From assembly GCA_905250075.1 (NCBI GenBank), contig CAJNOP010000028.1:248001-312000 (forward strand): DNA of 64,000 bases. The letters are read 5' to 3'. Below the pieces are notes generated by a model. That model ran no database searches. It had not been told where the DNA came from and saw only the letters and a list, made by a program, of their open reading frames with translations. Positions within the stretch are counted from its first letter, which is position 1; every line of letters begins with the position of its first letter. This DNA comes from Rotaria sp. Silwood1. Taxonomy: Eukaryota; Rotifera; Eurotatoria; Philodinida; Philodinidae. Below are positions 61,451-64,000 of this stretch, piece by piece. Position numbers and translations under genes: made by a program.

Positions 61451-64000
61451 TTGAGACCAAAAGAATGGACGCCCTCTTCACTCTCATCCAGAGTCATACA
61501 TTATCTTAGTTAGTAGGCGTGTAAAGATCGATCCAAGAATTTTGAAATCTCTGAATTAAAACGCATTTTTTCCCAAACTAAAAATCCAAAAAGGCTCATA
61601 TTCTGACTTCTAATCTTTTAAAACTAGATAAATAATACGTTAAATTATTCTATCTCTAGCTCTACAGATAAGAGAAATATAGAATCGGTTTTGTAGAGCA
61701 GTTGTTTCCTATCATCTGCTATGCACAAAAAAATGAATTACATTTTCAATGCAAACATCAAGAGAAAAGTGTGTTAACGAAAAGCATTCAAATAGAAATA
61801 TAGTGAAACAATAGTTTCGAATAGAATTATGTCACAAGGTTAGTTAAATGTATATCATATATTCATGAAATTGTGTTTAGTTTTTATTAATAATATAAAA
61901 GAGTATGAATATGGTTCATCACTCATTTTCGATAAATTACTCGATCTTGTTTTTATGCATATCTATATAATAACATACAAAATCGTCAAAAAAAAATAAA
62001 GCTCGAGAACATACGATTTAAAAATGTGTTTCAAATTGATTTATGCATACGATACCAAAACAATTCCAAAGTTTTCTTACTAAACAAGGGAATCCAACCC
62101 AGAAAAACGACTCTAGCAACATGAAAATATAAAATATCGCATTATTTTTTATGGTACTTTTTCCGAGTTTAGAATATGACTAAAAGAACATCTCTACAAT
62201 AAAAGTTATATATCTTCGACATTAAATAGACTGAAAAAAAATGAAAATATCTACTCTAAGAAAAAGGTTTTATTTGTAGAATATGTAAGGTTGTTTAGCA
62301 ATAGAAATGCTTCTATTTCATGCATTATCCGTCATGTTCTTTTCTATGATGGAATCAGCTTTCTTTTGTTTTTAGTTCGAACTTTTCGTACATGTCTTTG
62401 ATTGATGGGTACTTAGACTGTAATATGGTTAATATTCATGTAAAGAAGTAATAGATTTTAGTTAAGCTGTGAAATATTAGGAAGCATTTTGAAATATTCT
62501 ATATTTTTAATTCCTTTGATCTTAGATTTAGGTCAACTGATGATTTATTAAATCATTTCTGCGAAAAGAAATTTTTATCTTTTGATCATGGTCATCGACT
62601 GTTTTGCTAGAGAACATAATAGAATGTATAATGATATAATATGACAAACAGATCACAGAACTGAATTTATGAAGAGTTTAAAAGAAAATATGTGTGCAAT
62701 AAAGTGTGCCATAGACTTCTCACATTGCCTATCATTTAACATGATTCATACAAAGAATGAATGGTTAGTTAATTGAATGAAAGATCAGTAAATTATTTAT
62801 ATGATGAATTTCGAAAATAGATAGGTTAATTAGTGTATTTAGAAATGAGTAAATGAAATAAAAGGGTAACTATAAAAATCAAAATGTGTTATAATGTGGT
62901 TCAAATAGATGATACATATATTGTAATAAAGAAATAATAGAAAGTATTGAGATACTTCATTTATTCAATTTTACAGGTGTCTTTGAATTAGTATCCACGT
63001 TATTTATGAAAAAATGAAACATGGGCAACAATCAATAAAGTAAATAAATATTACAGTTTTTAAATTATTTTAATAATGGCTCATTCAAGTTATTTAGGAC
63101 AAACCAAAAGTGGTAGCGACAACACTATAAAATCTTGTAGAAGACTCGAGAATATTTTCTTTTTACATAAATTGATTGATCGAATTGTGCTCTGTGACTC
63201 TAAAATATTTCATCATTCGTCAAGCAATATTATAAATATTAATGTTTCGATGTGTTAAAATTTTCTGTTAATTGAAAAAAAAATTTTCTTTTTAAGAATG
63301 TTTGACAGTGAATTTCCAAAAAACCAATCATATCTTGCGAAGAAACAATTCTTTCGAGCTGAAATTTATCAAGATATGCTATTCACAACTGCATTTCTAT
63401 GTGGGCGGAATTTCAAGTTGAAATACCGTCAATCAATTTATTGAAGTACACCTTTTCATTTCTCACTAGGGTCTACCTTATACATCAAGTTTGAACTCTA
63501 AAATGATATATCACTTGAAAAAATCTCCTTGTTATACGCATTTTGTTTTTTCTGTGATCTTCGTTTGATTTCTTCTTCTTGTCTTGTTTGTCATGTCTGA
63601 CAATCATTTGTCTTTATAGGTGTAAAAACATGTGCCTTGTTTGTTTTTTTTCTACATACGTATAGCTACTTGTCGTGTATTCTAAAGAAGCAAAATTTAA
63701 AAAAAAGACATTAACGACAAACTTTCACACATCAAAACTTTCCTATAATGATGTCATCTTAAGAATGATGCAATATTGTAGAAAATATAGAACTCGATTC
63801 TCGATATCTGTATATGTGGTAAGTAAATTTTTTCGAACCTTTTATAAGATTTATTAGTGCTGGTGCCACTACATTCGGTATGCCCTAAGTAGATGATCGT
63901 TGATATGAAGCTATATAACTGTATGCATCAAGTACAAGCGAATATCTTAGATTCAACAAATACAGCAATTAACGATAATTGAACGTTTAGAGAAAGTCAT
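60660..64000 (+). repeat. tandem segmental duplication unit 4 (continues past window)
   Basis: 61450-62900 is a diverged copy of 48225-49500. 62940-63060 and 63880-64000 match adjoining parts of unit 3 (56820-56930 and 56935-57050), now separated by about 0.8 kb of extra sequence (63065-63870). The unit runs off the window end. Confidence 0.55.

Noticed and set aside
1-64000. CRISPR arrays, bacterial operons, phage or retroviral genes
   Set aside because: Intron-rich animal genes throughout; no regularly spaced repeats, and no reverse transcriptase, integrase or transposase frames recognised.

Overview
The window reads as AT-rich nuclear DNA of a small invertebrate animal. Genes are split by many short GT-AG introns (about 50-90 nt), codons end mostly in A/T, and the gene set is metazoan: Orai channels, a KChIP-type calcium sensor, an FGF-like ligand, an SH2 protein, SMIM30 and CHMP3. 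A bdelloid rotifer is my best guess, from intron style, base composition and small PMP3 and phytanoyl-dioxygenase-like genes. This is inference; no lineage marker is decisive.

Layout. 1-8.6 kb (+): a close head-to-tail row of UBE2Q (5' truncated by the window), a beta-1,4-galactosyltransferase and the DNA-repair nuclease XPF. 8.9-11.5 kb (-): an FGF-like gene. 14.2-15.1 kb and 21.0-21.9 kb (-): two Orai paralogs with identical intron phases, each with a possible alternative first exon; between them lie a 10-N gap and a decayed phytanoyl-CoA dioxygenase-like pseudogene. 24.7-32.3 kb (+): a KChIP gene with three candidate first exons spread over 6 kb, all with phase-1 donors, joined to a common body whose EF-hand loops are degenerate. 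32.6-35.1 kb (+): a GNAT acetyltransferase and a macro-domain-like protein. 37.2-38.3 kb (-): CHMP3/VPS24, divergent from the SMIM30 microprotein (38.8 kb, +), which is followed by a CtIP/Sae2 gene (39.2-41.0 kb, +). 42.2-43.3 kb (-): an SH2-domain protein. 44.3-64 kb: a gene-poor region built from an intact PMP3 proteolipid gene and diverged tandem segmental duplications. Each repeat unit carries a PMP3 copy (two intact, one dead) and, in some units, a minus-strand multi-pass membrane protein gene or its remains. A 447-bp foldback element sits in this array.

Themes. XPF and CtIP both act in DNA break and crosslink repair, and the macro-domain-like protein may act in ADP-ribose signalling. 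Orai and KChIP are calcium-signalling genes that seem to diversify their N-termini through alternative first exons. PMP3 proteins are small membrane proteolipids linked to ion and stress tolerance in other organisms; here they are being multiplied locally. Exon boundaries were read by eye from splice consensus, frame continuity and remembered family sequences, with no alignments run. The long AT-rich spacers contain mainly short chance ORFs and simple repeats.
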